Origin: Patiria miniata
Lineage: Eukaryota > Echinodermata > Asteroidea > Valvatida > Asterinidae
NCBI RefSeq assembly: GCF_015706575.1
Contig: NW_024037054.1
Span: 248,001 to 312,000, forward strand
Length of the DNA stretch: 64,000 bases
Direction of reading: 5' to 3'
Numbering within the stretch: position 1 is the stretch's first letter; each line of letters opens with the position of its first letter. Position numbers and translations under genes: made by a program. The notes beneath the pieces were generated by a model. That model was given only the letters and a program-made list of their open reading frames with translations. It did not search any database and was not told the origin of the DNA. This document shows, one piece after another, positions 63,747 through 64,000 of this stretch.

Positions 63747-64000
63747 ACTCGCGCTCGCGGGATTACTTATAATGTACATTGTATGTACATGTAAATATAC
63801 TGTATGTAAATGTTAGTAGTGAACATACGACTCCACAATCCACCCATACAAACAAAACATTTGAGGTTTTTTTAGCATTATACATGTAGCTATTTGTAAT
63901 ATGGTGTGAAAGCAGCAGGAGAGTGGCCAAGAAGCAGAGCTTCAGTATTTCTTTTCCTCCTTGCAAAAACATAGTTGACAATGTTCTGTAGTGTCCTTTT

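Overview
The window looks like nuclear DNA of an invertebrate animal, probably marine. The evidence is widely spaced GT-AG introns, two clearly animal-type genes, CpG-containing sequence without strong CpG loss, and a very high load of palindromic DNA transposon derivatives, together with abundant tacatgta-type words. The sequence does not let me name the species. A deuterostome or lophotrochozoan would fit, and that is a guess.

Gene 1 (minus strand, 24.6 kb down to position 1, 3' end outside the window) is a SETD2-type histone H3 lysine-36 methyltransferase. I could join 13 coding exons in a consistent reading frame: a 35-nt start exon, a 19-nt microexon, one giant 3.55-kb exon coding for the low-complexity N-terminal region, then AWS, SET and post-SET exons and a helical downstream region. 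The WW and SRI domains expected at the C-terminus would lie beyond position 1. Its introns hold a Tc1-like transposase relic, a 1.4-kb foldback element between two SET-domain exons, a pogo-like TA element with a nested inverted repeat, and hAT-type and Harbinger-type miniature elements.

Gene 2 (plus strand, 50.0-51.0 kb) is an RNF41/NRDP1 E3 ubiquitin ligase whose whole coding sequence lies in one exon, preceded by a clear splice acceptor in the 5' UTR.

The interval 26.8-49.8 kb has no gene I can support. It is a nest of inverted repeats inserted into each other. In several places the order of insertion can be read because an uninterrupted relative, or the restored palindrome arm, is also present. 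The 57.4-63.8 kb part is similar and ends with a decayed non-LTR retrotransposon. The most informative elements are a Mutator-like long-TIR family with 9-bp target duplications (two copies), foldback elements whose arms are short tandem repeats, and two Helentron-like insertions, one carrying about six 133-146 bp repeats with stacked AGGTCA words. SETD2 acts on chromatin and RNF41 on protein turnover, so nothing suggests the two genes work together.
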